Assembly: GCA_002205965.3 (NCBI GenBank)
Contig: NADL03000692.1
Span: forward strand, 1,426,001-1,490,000
Reading direction: 5' to 3'
Source: Kappaphycus alvarezii
Lineage: Eukaryota > Rhodophyta > Florideophyceae > Gigartinales > Solieriaceae
DNA length: 64,000 nt
The first letter of the stretch is position 1; every line of letters begins with the position of its first letter. The translations under genes and the position numbers were made by a program. The notes under the pieces were generated by a model that did not search any database, was not told the DNA's origin, and saw only the letters and a program-made list of their open reading frames with translations. Positions 26,402 through 37,381 of this stretch are shown here, piece after piece.

Positions 26402-26875
26402 AAATTTAGGGTATATCTTTTATCTCTCGAAAAGTTTACTCTAGTGACTGACTAACAGGCGCTCAGGACATCATATAAAAAGAAGGACGTACATTACCGG
26501 TTGGCGAGATGGCCCGACCTTTTTGCGGAGTACAGATTTGAGATAACTAGCAGACATGGACGGCAAAATCAACCTACAGACTTCCTGTCCCGCTTAGGGG
26601 AACACCAAAAACAGGGAAAGATCCTTTTTGATGAGGTCGCAAGGATAATTGGGGTAAGAAGTCTGGAACTCAAAAGCTATAAGGCCGAAATTGAGGCCCT
26701 CATTCAATTTTTCACTGGTCTGGAAATAAGAAAAATAGATCCCATTCACAAGGATTGGGTTCAAAGGAACCAGAATGCATTTATGTTTTGGGAAAAAGGC
26801 TGTTTCGACGGACTGAAGCAGGTCTCCGACTGGCTACCCCAAAAAAAGGCGCTTGCAGTCGTTTTTGCATTGAAT
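26402..26875 (+). pseudogene. Ty3/gypsy-type RNase H segment, first (upstream) copy
   Basis: This 474-base unit is repeated head to tail at 26,876-27,349 with substantial divergence but no indel over most of its length. It encodes the C-terminal half of a gypsy-type RNase H: a YLLSLEKFTLVTD-like strand, then ARWPDLFAEYRFEI, then a TDFLSRL end (the family's aDaLSR motif), followed by the spacer that leads to the integrase. A TAA interrupts the frame upstream, where the family usually reads TDHQAL; the open frame begins at 26,501. Its downstream end is joined directly to the start of the second RNase H copy and not to an integrase. This is a dead fragment of a retrotransposon polyprotein. Confidence 0.7.
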
Positions 26876-28454
26876 AAATTTAGGTTATATCTTCTGTCGC
26901 TTAAGAGGTTTACTTTAGTGACCGACCACCAGGTACTCAAGACAGCATTTCAAAAGATGGACTTGCACCACCGATTGGCCAGGTAGATTGACCTTTTCGC
27001 GGAGTGCAGTTTCGATATAACTTACCGGCCTGGACGCGAGAAACAACCTGCCGGTTTTCTTTCTCGTTAAGGAGAACGCCGAAACCCGGGAAGGAGTCTT
27101 GGTGATGCTGTCGCCGATAAAATTGAAGTAGGGAAGGTAGAGCTTAACAGCTATGAGGCCAAAGTCCAGGCCCTCATTCAATTTCTTACCAGGTTATAAA
27201 TAAGAAAGAAAGAGCCATGTTACAAGGAGTGAGTTCGGACGAACTAAAAAGAATTTTACTCGTAGGAACGTAGATTGTTCCGGCGGACCAAATCAGGCCT
27301 TCGACTGATTGCACCGCTGGAGGAGCGTAGTGAGACCCTAAGGATATTTCAAGACGAAATCGGTCACTGGGTCCTTGATACGACAAAGCAGTTCATCAGG
27401 GATAGATTTTGGTGGTACGGCCTCCATAAGGACGCCTTCGAATTCGTGAAGAGCTGTTATGGTTGCCAGAAGTTCAAGTCCGTACGAAAGTGCAAGTCGA
27501 CGTTGAATTTTCCAATCTCCGCTATCCTTAAGAGTTTCTCCGTTGATTTCGAATGGTCTTTTCGAAAAACTTCCAAAGGAAACAATTATATCCTGATTGG
27601 ATTGGAGTACTTTACTGAGTGGCCTATGGGAATACCAGTGGAGGATGCTACCCTGGAGGTAGTTCTCAAATTCGAACAGGAACAAATTATAGAACCTTTT
27701 GGCTTTCCGAAAAGGATTATTTCGGATAACGCCCTCTGCTTCACAGCAACAGCAGTTACAAAATTCACGGAAAAAGGGGAATTCATTGGAAGAAGGTTCT
27801 TGCTTACACTCCATGTCTAACGGCAGAGCAGAAAAATGGTGTGGGAGATTTAAAAAGAGGTATCGAAGACTATATCAGGTGGTAGCATGGAATGGGAAGA
27901 AGCTATCCCGAAGGTTCTCTATGGATGTAGAAGGCGGAAATGAACAGACGGCCGTTATTCATTTGAGTTGATGTACGGAACAAGCCCAATAATGACAAGG
28001 AGGATGCCCTATCCTGCTCGAACGGGCTAAAGGAAGGTAAACGAGAAGTGGAGCTACTAGCTGCCGGGAATTGGTAAGCAGATAGATTGGATGCGAATTC
28101 AGGGGTCGCTCAGTCGGATGCAAAAAATTGCGAAGTTCACAGTCGGTTCTAAAGTTCTCGTGATTCACGGAAAGACGCTGCCGCAGATAGTCAAGTGGCC
28201 AGCGTCCGAGACAAAATACTCTAATCCTTGCGTGGTTACCAAGGCAAGACACCAGCACTAAGAACTATGCTCATGTTCCGGGAAGAAATCAAGGAGACCT
28301 ATCCACGCTCGTCGCCTCGGCCCGTACCACGAAAGGGCGGAGGAATTCTTAATGATTGCACCAAATGTGTACCCAAAGAAAATTTTACTCCATAACTACA
28401 TGATGATTCTGATAAGTGGAAAGGGCTTGGGAGTGGATCAGGATGTTTTCTAGA
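26836..28454 (+). pseudogene. Ty3/gypsy-type pol fragment: RNase H, integrase and C-terminal tail
   Basis: Broken polyprotein fragment of an LTR retrotransposon, which would cleave the RNA strand and insert the cDNA. In order: RNase H (KKALAVVFALNKFRLYL, VTDHQVLK, IDLFAE, FLSR; 26,836-27,070). Then an integrase zinc-binding end (IGHWVLDTT and CYGCQKFK near 27,355-27,480). Then the integrase core with Asp in FSVDFEW and Asp in IISDNALCF (27,530-27,750), and a YTP/SNGRAEK region near 27,805 where the third acidic residue lies. Then a W..A.P.VLYG(C)RRR and FELMYG segment (27,890-27,985), and a C-terminal VGSKVLVIHGK, KWPAS and HARRLGPYHER tail ending at a TAG at 28,452-28,454. At least two frameshifts (about 27,790 and 27,890) and several stops separate the pieces. 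The reverse transcriptase and gag parts are missing or unrecognisable. Confidence 0.85.
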
Positions 28455-29488
28455 CGAGACTCGGAGTCACATGTACTTAATCACTACTTCATCAACATCT
28501 GCTATACTTCCGGATGCTGAATGGACCATATCCTTCAGAAGAAGGTTGCAAACTACTATTAATGGTATTCTTTTCGTTTCAAAACGAAATATTCATAGCA
28601 ATCGGCCCTGAGTTTGTACAGATCATCTACCACTACTCGCTTGGACGATATGTAATCGTTCCAAAAGAAACCCTATCTTTCCCTTATCTAAAATTTATCC
28701 GGAGATTGTGTTCTTTTCTAAAATTTCATCATGAGTTATAATGCACAGGCTTTGATTTAGCTGCGGACAACGAATATTGATTAGTCCCATATCTTCTGTG
28801 GGAACCTTCCGCCTCTCCGTCGAGGAACTTTAGTTCTGCTGAGGACCAAGAACCTCCCGAGACGGTCATGATGATTATAGAAGGACCATCCTTTGATTAA
28901 GGCTGACCATCAAAAAAGGCAAGGCGTCGAGAGCGAGAGCGAAGATAACCAAAGAGATCATCTCCAACCCCGCCCAGTCTCTAAGGGGTAAACTCTGCTT
29001 CATTAATTATTGGACGGCTTCCAATTAGACTTTGGCTTCGGGAAGTAACGGAGGACCCTCGAGAAGCCTAGGTAATTTCCTACTTTGCCATTCGTATTTG
29101 CATGTGCTTCCAAAGCATTCACAGGAGGCACCTTACTCGTGAAGACTTGATTCTTATGTTGCGATTTTTTTCTCCTTCAGATACCTGTTTCTGGACCTGT
29201 TACCAGAGAAGTTCGCGTACTACATCTATTATCTTACTTTTGGGAGATTTGGAGAAGTGACCGAAGGGGAGCTCATTAGAGAACACTACGAAACTATCCT
29301 AAGGATCTATTAAACTCTTACCCGAGGAACAGAGCCATTCATCTCACGGTAGACCCTCTCCCACCAACTCGGAAATCAGCTACTGCCATATCCTTTCAGT
29401 CAACCATATACTCTTCGTGATGAATGGATAGAACTAACAAAAGGAAACTAAAGCAATGAAGACGAGACGGAACGTTCGACCTAAGTGC
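28455..29488 (+). other. retrotransposon 3' internal region, no intact gene
   Basis: About 1 kb lies between the pol tail and the putative 3' LTR. A 75-codon plus frame (28,514-28,741) and an acidic/basic, Pro- and Ser-rich broken frame (about 28,790-29,110) may be the decayed remainder of the element's internal region. No envelope-like features are visible. Confidence 0.35.
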
Positions 29489-30120
29489 GGGGGGTGCCAC
29501 ACGCGTGCGCAAGGCAAATTTCTTTTCTTCGCCCTCTGACTTTTACATACTGTAGCGCCTTCTCCTTCACGAATTTGCTTATACCTACGGTCCTCACTCG
29601 CCCTCTTTTACTTTTCTCAGTCCCAAACAGATAATATCTCTTCTTCCCTGTTTGTGCTTATCTTTTCTGCGGTCCTTTCCAAGTTTACGGCCGTTCTACC
29701 CGGATATTTTAATACTGTATCCACCCCTCTAAATCGATCTCAAATAAAGTTCTTCTTCCCTTTTTGCTTACATCCTTCTCAAAATTCATTTTTTCTGAGA
29801 AAAAAAGGCGCAAATGCACTACTGCAAATCCCTTTCTCGATTTGTTTTATCTATTTCAAATCTATTGAATGCACCCTCGGAGCCTATTTAAACCGCTCTC
29901 CTCCAAGCTTCAAACCTCCTCGATCATTGTACTCACTACTCCCCTGGCATTTCACATTCGGAATATCCTCAATCGCCTGCCACTCCCCAAACTCCACTAA
30001 AATGAAAAATTTATGCCCCTCCAACGCCACTTCCAAAATCCAAACTTCACCACCCTTGCCCCCTAGACGTCATTTCCCTACTCCCTTTTGGCCCTACTGA
30101 CCGTGATTAATACCTCCCCA
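29489..30120 (+). mobile_element. probable polypurine tract and 3' LTR start of the gypsy element (end uncertain)
   Basis: After the pol remnant, a GACGAG...GACCTAAGTGC segment leads to a run of six G (29,489-29,494). This is followed directly by TGCCACACGCG. A purine run followed by TG is how gypsy 3' LTRs begin. Within the next 600 bases are a TATA-like CTATTTAAA (about 29,883) and pyrimidine-rich sequence, as expected for U3. I could not locate the matching 5' LTR, the CA end or a target duplication, so the right boundary is a guess. Confidence 0.4.
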
Positions 30121-31740
30121 AGCAAATTAAGAAGATGTTGATCGAGTTCGGTCGTCGTTTGTTCATCGAGGATGATGCGGAGGAGGTACCTGATGGGAAG
30201 GAGGACGACAACGAGGAAGATTGGGGGGAAGGCATGGAAAGTGTTGGAATGGTGGGGCGGGGGCTGAATATCGTTGACCAGGTGGTCCCGACGCTGGAAC
30301 CGGATGGGGCATCTTTATTAGTTTAGATATCTCCCAGGAGTAAATAGAGAATTGTAAGCATCCACGGATATTTGTGGGGACTTTTTGGTTGGTATGGGTT
30401 TTTTGGATGGTTTTTTGGATCTAGTGTATGGAATTGAAATTGTAAGGACTAAAATCATTTCTGCGTCTGTTTAGAATCTTTTAAGTATCTTTCAATATCT
30501 TCATAGTATCTTTTATTGGGACTCTCACGTCCACAAAATTATTATTTCTATGAACTTTATAATATTTAGTATGGGTTTGTCAAAAATTTAGGGGTAGCAA
30601 AAGGTCTATACAAGCTAAGTAAACCGCTTCCTGAGAGCGAAGTCAAGCAAGTTGGTAGACGAAGTCCCAAGTAGTTAGGAAGTTGAAAGTTAACTTCAGA
30701 CTCAGTAAGCGTTCTTTTTACTTTTTGTTAGTGACGGTAGGTGGTTGAGCCTGCCCCTTCTGAACACCCTTGTAGACCCTTTGTCTCTCATCCATATATA
30801 CTACTTCCTGATCCTTCAACTATACTAAGGTAGCACTTTTGTCGCTTGCAACACCTCCGTTCCGAGATATTGAGCGTCGGTATCTCTTTTCCGCCATTTA
30901 ACCGCTATCAAATATTTCGCAACTGAAGATACGGGCAAATTAGTCTGTCCGTTTCTCTGCTGGGTTTGCTGAAGTGTTCTGGTCCTATTTTTAGCGCAAC
31001 AAAGATGGTCATACTTACCTTTGTAATGTATCCTAAGTACATGCTAGAATTGCTGTTTGGCTTTAGTTCAATGGGGCAGTGTACAAGGGTCTTATTTTTG
31101 GTAACGTTTATACGTCTATGGAGAGTATGGTCAGAGAACGTGTTGGACTGCGTTTTGATCCTATTTTCCCAGGTACTGTACAAGCAAACTGAACCATTTA
31201 AAAATTGTCACAAAGAAACCGACGGCTATATTTTCGTAAGAAGGCAATGAACAGAACTAATGCCATAAATTTATCTCCACAACGCTCCTCCAGGCCCAAA
31301 CCCCCTTCCAATCTTGGATTCCCCGCAGCTTTCACGGTTTAAGCTGTTTACCTAGCGGTCCAGTACGACCGTGTTCATGATCAGAGTCGCCTGTTTCAAG
31401 AAAGATCTGGTACTGCAATTGCAACACGCCAGTTGAATGGGTACTCCTACAGTTCTTAAGACACGCGATCCTTTAGAATTGCATTAATCGTTGCGTGGTA
31501 CTTTGTCAGCATACTGCGAATTAAGATTGTAACTGGAGCGCCGGTGCGAAAGGTTGTGCATTCAGGCTTACAAAGCCTGACCAAAGCCACCTTGCCTCAA
31601 AAGGTAATTCTAAAATAAACACCAAAGTTGCTCGAATCTTCAACGTATCTCTGACTATGGCCGACGCCCTCGCGGTACGCGCGTTGGTATCAACAAAGGA
31701 CTTGACATTTTGTGCTGTAACTAGAGGTTCAGTGCCGCCT
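30121..31740. other. no recognisable gene
   Basis: A short acidic plus frame (30,135-30,326: Asp/Glu-rich) and overlapping frames at 30,908-31,250 on both strands are the only open pieces. No domains are visible. The acidic frame could be a gag-like or low-complexity remnant. Confidence 0.4.
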
Positions 31741-31766
31741 TGATTAGTGCACTGCTACAGTAGCGC

Positions 31767-31792
31767 TGTACAGTACAGTACAGTACCGTACC
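31767..31792. repeat. GTACA pentamer cluster
   Basis: This is a short run of period-5 GTACA units (TGTACAGTACAGTAC...CGTACC), 370 bases beyond the 3' end of the fatty acid hydroxylase gene. It is one of about ten such clusters confined mainly to the 31.7-41.5 kb gene island. Confidence 0.8.
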
Positions 31793-32164
31793 CTAAGGAG
31801 CTCGCAAGATAGAACTGACGTGGCACTCTCGGGAGTGTGCAGTACTCTATCTGTTCCAACCTCACGAGAGACCGTTCACAGCAGAATTACCGTAGTAGGT
31901 AAATTATCCATCGGAAGAGAATTCAATACCTACAGCAACGTACAAAGACACGAGGCTGAATTTGCAACCGTAATATAAAGCACCACTACTGTATTGCACT
32001 GTATTCTACTCGAGTCAACCGGTATGAAAACAACCATCAACAAATGCTAATCGAGATGACTACAATACCATTCAAACCTCGACACGCTCACGTCATAGCT
32101 CCACATCTGCACAGTCTAGTTGCAAAAAACTCTCCGCATCTCCCACCATCCAGTTGCCGCCACA

Positions 32165-32944
32165 TCAACTTGTTGAACCGCCGTGACCGTCGCGTGATAT
32201 CCTTTTCCGCAACAGCTTACCCACCCCGACACAACAGGTACGCATACCCCAATCGACAATGCCCAAGGCACCGACCCCATCCGCAAAGGAGCAATTCCAC
32301 ACGCGATGATGCAATGCATGAACATTGGTATCCAGGACGGGGATATTTTCGAAAAAGTTGTACCCGGAATGCTCATACATGCCACCCAGTGCACCAAAGG
32401 GCAGGAGTGCGATGCAGCCCCAGGTACTGCACAGGGAGAATGAGGAGAGGATGATGAGGGGGATGAGATAAGGCACGACGATTTCGAGGAAGAAATCAGG
32501 CGATGACATGTACATGGCGGAGATTGCAGAGTGAGTGGTGGAGGAGTGATGCAGGGCGTGGTTGAGTGTGCGGAGGCCGAAACGAGAGTGGAGAAGATAG
32601 CGGTGGAAGATGTAAAACGAGATTTCATGGAAGAGGGGGCCGAGGGTGGCGAGTGATAAAAGGGATTTGAGAGGGGATGGGGGAAGGAGGGGTGGTGGTT
32701 GGGGGTAGGAGAGGTTGAGGAGGGTGCAGAGACGCATGCAAGGGAGGAGGATGAAGATTTGGTTGAGGACAACTCGGGGAAGCATTTGACGGTATGTCGG
32801 GGTAGTTGAGGTTGCGGGGGAGTGTTTGTAGCGGGGGAAAAGGTTGTGGGTGTCGAATAGGTGGAAGAGATAGGAGATTGGGTGGTAGAGGAGCATGAAG
32901 ATGAGCCAGGAAATAAGGTCTGGGGGAAGAGGGAGGGTGAGCAT
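32165..32944 (-). CDS. fatty acid hydroxylase / sterol desaturase superfamily protein
   Basis: A 259-residue intronless frame. This superfamily comprises di-iron membrane oxygenases of the ER that hydroxylate or desaturate lipids and sterols, using histidine clusters as metal ligands. The clusters are visible: HE at 106-107, HRYLLH at 114-119, HALHH at 129-133, H192 in YEHSGY, and HALHH at 209-213, followed by the family-like ending GALGIVDWGMRT. The first box has four residues between its histidines where three are usual. Hydrophobic segments at about 11-30, 56-76, 95-118 and 155-185 fit a multi-pass membrane protein with histidines on the cytosolic face. The length is normal. The start is the first Met; a TATA box lies about 100 bases upstream and no upstream in-frame extension is needed. 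The long open frames on other strands and frames here are low-complexity shadows. The substrate cannot be read from the sequence. Confidence 0.85.
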   Translation of the reverse strand: MLTLPLPPDLISWLIFMLLYHPISYLFHLFDTHNLFPRYKHSPATSTTPTYRQMLPRVVLNQIFILLPCMRLCTLLNLSYPQPPPLLPPSPLKSLLSLATLGPLFHEISFYIFHRYLLHSRFGLRTLNHALHHSSTTHSAISAMYMSSPDFFLEIVVPYLIPLIILSSFSLCSTWGCIALLPFGALGGMYEHSGYNFFENIPVLDTNVHALHHRVWNCSFADGVGALGIVDWGMRTCCVGVGKLLRKRISRDGHGGSTS

Positions 32945-33043
32945 GGTGGGTGTGGGAGGGGGTTTGCGTGGGGAGGAAAGAGGAGCGGCGATTTGGTGGT
33001 GGTGTGTGCGGGGTGGAGGAGAAATATGTGTGGAGGAATTCGG

Positions 33044-33050
33044 TTATATA
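33044..33050 (-). promoter_or_regulatory. TATA box for the hydroxylase gene
   Basis: The minus strand reads CTATATAACC, a strong TATA element about 100 bases upstream of the ATG at 32,944. Transcription starting about 30 bases downstream would give a 5' leader of about 70 bases. Confidence 0.5.
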
Positions 33051-33740
33051 GGTGCAAGCAAGATTGTGTTGATGGACAAGGCCCTTGACTAGGATGAAGT
33101 GAGGGTGGTGAGCGGTAGTAGAGGTGTGGACCAGTAGGCTGAGATATTGTGGAATGTGGGGATGTTTGGATGTGGACGGTGATGGCTGTATTGGACGGGA
33201 AGAGTTGGCGGTTTGAGATGCTGTTGTTTGTTTGTAAATATTTCGAGTTGGTGGTATACGGTAGTTGGTGGGGTGGGTGTTGCCTGAGTTGAGAAAGCAA
33301 GAGAAGACAACCTGCATTGTTTGTGTCGACCATAGCGGGGAAATTGCTAGGTCGAGATATTGAGGATGTTGAGTAACATCGGCCATTCCCTTACATCTCA
33401 TTGGCAATGTTGTTGTGTTTGAAACAAGATATTGATGTACGGTAGTTGCCGATGGCAAATGTTGATGTGTACCGTAGCTACATAAAGCTTTACAGGTAGG
33501 ACAGACGAATCCGTCCGTTACCTTACTTTCCAATAGACACAAGGACTGTGTCACCAGAATGCTGTAACTACAAATTTGATTCTTCCCGGTTGACCAGATA
33601 TTTTCAGAAACAACATTCTAAAAATGGTCCAAAACAATTTTAGAAAATAAGAAAAAGCAAGGTCGAGATTTTGGAGATTTTTCAGTTTTATGTGAAATGG
33701 ATATGGTCAATAATTTTATTCCAATTATTGTACAACTAAT

Positions 33741-33953
33741 GTACTGTACAGTAAAAGTACAGCACTGTACCGTGGGAGCGGTCACCTGCGGAATGGTCCG
33801 CCTGGTCGGTGATATGGCAAAATATTGTATCGATACTGTAACGCTTTTTCAAATCAAGAAAACCAAGCAGTTTTTGAGTCCTGAATCTGAATTAAATCAC
33901 GTTCTGTACCGTGCTGACAGGAGTACAGCGTACAGTATTGTACAGTACTGTGC
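33741..33953. repeat. two GTACA/TGTAC clusters upstream of the hydroxylase gene
   Basis: Clusters at 33,741-33,771 and about 33,904-33,953 contain repeated GTAC cores with CAGTAC/CTGTAC spacing, partly in inverted orientation. They lie 0.8-1 kb upstream of the hydroxylase start codon. Confidence 0.7.
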
Positions 33954-34862
33954 AGCTCTGGGCCGTGCCAACTGCCATTTCCATGCTTTTGTGTTGGTTT
34001 CTGCAGTCCACGACTGATCATGTAACAGAATCAGCCCTTGATGCACGTCTCCCACATCCCTTACGAAAAACAAAAGCAAACCAGTGCCCCTCATGACTTT
34101 GTCAAATAGCTGAATACCCTACGTCACGCCCTCAAAGTTCACATCTCATTATCCACATACGGTATGAAAATACCATGAAACCTTGCTGTCCTCTACCTCC
34201 ATTTACACAACCAAAGCCAGTCTTGTTACCAATCCTTGCTCGTCTTTCGACTAGCACACATACACAACGCGAAACCTGCTGCTGCCAGATCTCACCAATC
34301 TTGTCATCTTGTTTCTGTCGATCCTTAGCCCTCCCTGAACTTTCACCTTTAGAAAAGCTACATATCAATGTCTCAACTCCCAATCCCGAGACCGCTGCAA
34401 TCTACAGCAACACTTTCGATTTGGATCAAACCCACACGCATTTTCTAGGCATCATGCTTGTTGCGGGAAAACTGAGCCTCCAAATCCGTTTTTATTCTTT
34501 CTTTTCCCGGTCACGAATTCTCTTGACGTTCCTCCTCTCTGGCACTGAAGTCTCCCTGTTGAATCTAATTACTACCATCGCAATAAATACAGCAATGATC
34601 ACTGTGATAAAGTCTTCCAAACTCATATCACCGTCACATCTCGGAGCAAGACTAGCAAAGTAGCGCACAACTGATTCCAATATTTTGCACTTCATCTTCA
34701 CTGTTTTTCTTGTCACGACGCCCATACCAATCCATCTATCCTTATTCTCCCCTTTAAATGCTCGATTTTGAGAGGGAACCCAGTCCAGAACATTTGATGC
34801 CATTCCCTACACGCAATCAACAAACTTTATTCCAGAGAGTCCCTCCTGGAATTTTATCCCGA

Positions 34863-35105
34863 TTACACGTCAAAAGCAACCATCGTGCCTGCTTGCTTTC
34901 CACGGTATATGACACCAGTGCTCCGCTCACTTGATATCCGATTCAAAACATGAATCAATGCCTTTTCATTGGATTCTTCAACAAGTTTGTTCCACTGCTT
35001 GAAGGGCAATCTACATGCGATCCAACTGATACTTGTTCTATATTGCCCGCTGGCCCATGAAACAATCAAGGCCTCCTCGCCCTTCACTCCGGTCTTGCTG
35101 TACAT
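34863..35105 (-). CDS. hypothetical small ORF
   Basis: An 80-codon minus frame of ordinary, non-repetitive composition (for example SWASGQYRTSISWIACRLPF, then KQWNKLVEESNEKALIHVLN). An AATAAA polyadenylation-like signal lies on the minus strand at 34,826-34,831, about 32 bases after the stop. No domain is recognised. It could be the last exon of a longer gene whose upstream exon I cannot place, or a chance frame. Confidence 0.22.
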   Translation of the reverse strand: MYSKTGVKGEEALIVSWASGQYRTSISWIACRLPFKQWNKLVEESNEKALIHVLNRISSERSTGVIYRGKQAGTMVAFDV

Positions 35106-35305
35106 ATTTGCACGTTTGATACAAAGTCAACCTTGTCACCGTTGGCGCCTTTGCTCTTTTGGGTTTGGTCATTCGAATTCAATCTCACCGAATTCCATGA
35201 ATGATACGATCAGGCTCAAAATAGCTACATTACAAAGGTACTGGAAGGTGAAAAAAGACTGTACTTTGAAACTATTTTGTAACTCTCAAACTAGTGTTTA
35301 CTGAA

Positions 35306-36127
35306 CAAGTATGAAAGACAAGCAAGTTCTCGACTGTTCTCCTTTTGTTGAACAAAGAACCGTTCGAGTACAATTTCTTGGCATACACCCATGTAAGGTC
35401 CTCTGCTTTCCGTGTAATTACGAGTGTGGACCAAATTTTTGCAAGCCACCCTTCTGTTGCGATGACAAGAGCCACCTCTCACCCAGTACATTCTCCTTCT
35501 GTTCCTCCCCCATTACTGTGTCGGCATGCCCTTCCAAGTCGATTGTGGTTGTCTAGAGTACTTTGGGACAGAGTTGAATATATCGGGGGAATGATGGGGT
35601 AGTTTACTTTGTCCTCTGACACTTCTAGCGAGGGGAATCTAAACGGATATATCCTCTACGAGTAAAACGCCCAAACCTCTCCCCTTTTTTTACGATGCAA
35701 AGAGTCACCTCTCACTGTGCAAATTCTTCAAAAAGTGCAAAAGTAGGTGTAAAGCACCCCGAGCGTGGCACTTGGACAAGAGGTTCGTAAACGTGGAACA
35801 GTACTTGTGGGTTCACGGGAATTTTTGATGAATCAATAGGTATTCCGGTGTAACCTTTTCACCAAAGCCGTCAATGAGTCGGTATCCTTGTCCAAACAAG
35901 GGTTGTTATAGTAAAGACAACGACGACTACTCGTCCATACGCGATAATTCCAAATAGAGAAGAGGAATAAAAGATATTGACCCTCCAAGAGGAAACTAGA
36001 TGACTTGCTGTAGGACGATATGGCGGAGAAAGTTATTGAGCTATTTTTTCTAAAGTTGCCGGGAAGAAACGAATCGTGCCAAAGTACCACATGGGATTTC
36101 AGTTATCGAAAAGGGGGAAAGTTTTGA
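35306..36127. other. no recognisable gene
   Basis: There are overlapping short frames only. A GAGCGTGGCAC at about 35,760 is the reverse complement of the GTGCCAC...GAGC block seen beside dispersed repeat A, hinting at another mobile-element edge. Confidence 0.35.
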
Positions 36128-36790
36128 GTGTTTTTACCGTTGGAAGATATATCCGATCAAAAAGGGGTGAGGTCCACGTTACAAGTGGATCATTATGGTA
36201 TGTGCTACAGAATCCCGCTTGTATTGGCCGGGATTGCTACGATATGGAGTGGCCGTGAAGGCAGTGTGATCATGCAACAAAATCTGTATCGAACGGTATT
36301 CCGGGATGATAACAGAGGAGTGCCGTCCATATCCGGAACTTTATCAAAACAGTCGAGTATTGTTCAGACTGGCCATTGGAATAGCAATCGCGGAATTAAA
36401 CTTGTGAATTCTGTGCCAGCTTGTGAACTCTTGGGTTGCGTGATGATCCTAGTCCCCGTGATTGAAGAATACAAACATGGACGTTCCCTAGTAATGTATG
36501 TGAGTATAACCTTCCGCTCTAACGTAAAACACTGCTGGACTGCGGTAAGCGATAGATTGTGTACCTTTTGTGTAGTAGAACTCTATTGGAGCCGATTGCA
36601 GTATGAAAATATTTGCAAAGTGAACACCGTCCGAAAGAAACTGGCCCATCCAACCATGTGGGAAACGTCAAACGTTGTTTACCACATGATGTTTCCCTCT
36701 CCCGTATCCCGAAACGGATTGCATCTGATTCGTGTTTCGCAGCTGTTCATAAAACAAAAGCGAAGCATCTCTGGGCGCTCTGTACCCTGA
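36128..36790 (+). CDS. unidentified 220-codon ORF
   Basis: This is the longest plus-strand frame in the gene island (220 residues), of balanced composition with several Cys and Trp. It has moderately hydrophobic stretches (IPLVLAGIATIW near 29-40; CVMILVPVIEEY near 103-114). No signal peptide, repeat or known motif is visible. In DNA of this composition a frame this long is uncommon but not impossible by chance. A 167-codon minus frame (36,679-37,182) overlaps its end and includes dispersed repeat A, so the region may be mobile-element derived. Treat as hypothetical. Confidence 0.22.
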   Translation: MFLPLEDISDQKGVRSTLQVDHYGMCYRIPLVLAGIATIWSGREGSVIMQQNLYRTVFRDDNRGVPSISGTLSKQSSIVQTGHWNSNRGIKLVNSVPACELLGCVMILVPVIEEYKHGRSLVMYVSITFRSNVKHCWTAVSDRLCTFCVVELYWSRLQYENICKVNTVRKKLAHPTMWETSNVVYHMMFPSPVSRNGLHLIRVSQLFIKQKRSISGRSVP

Positions 36791-37035
36791 GAAAATCTAA
36801 GATACATTCTTGTACTGCGTTGGAGCTGATTGTGCCGTAAACCAAGATTACAACCGGGATAGGTCCCTGTGGAATGCTTGAGAGGTGCAAGGCGATTCGA
36901 GAACAGTCCCCAAGACAAAGTTTGAAAGGCGAGTGCTGACGTGCTGAAGCGGCATCTTTTACGGATTATATGGCAGGATCTACAGCAAACAAAGCTGAGC
37001 ATGTGCACCAACGAAAAGGGAGGTGGTAATCCAGT

Positions 37036-37106
37036 CAGCAAGCAGGCAGCGTTGAAAGTGACGATCAACGCGGCGTGTCGTTGAAGGAGAACGACCCAAA
37101 CCCTGG
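37036..37106 (+). repeat. dispersed repeat A, copy 2
   Basis: Partner of 19,600-19,670, with shared blocks CAGCAAGCA, ATCAACGCGGC and TGAAGGAGAA. It lies in otherwise unassigned sequence next to the 220-codon ORF. Confidence 0.6.
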
Positions 37107-37366
37107 ATAGAGTATCGGTCGTGCCACGTTGTTGATCTGGGAGAAGGCACCTGGGTGCCACGCTCCGAGCATGGTGATACATAGGAACTCGACGAGCCTG
37201 TATCTATCTGGTAATGCGGCTATCAACCTGTGGTATTTCCGAATGTTACAGTATCAGTGTATCCTGTAATGCATTGAGTTTTTAACGGCATGATTTCCGG
37301 GCTGTAATCGCTGTCTGGGTTTACAAAGCGGTGCAAATATACTGTAAGCCGTAAAGACTTGACTGG

Positions 37367-37381
37367 TAGTACAGTACAGTA
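37367..37381. repeat. GTACA pentamer cluster
   Basis: Short AGTACAGTACAGTA run in the gene island; same type as the other clusters. Confidence 0.7.

Noticed and set aside
32116-33333. 405-codon minus frame, and the 309-codon minus frame at 32,625-33,554, overlapping the hydroxylase gene
   Set aside because: Their Pro/Ser/Thr/His-rich low-complexity composition comes from the GA-rich plus strand. The true gene in the third frame has the histidine boxes and ends properly at 32,165.
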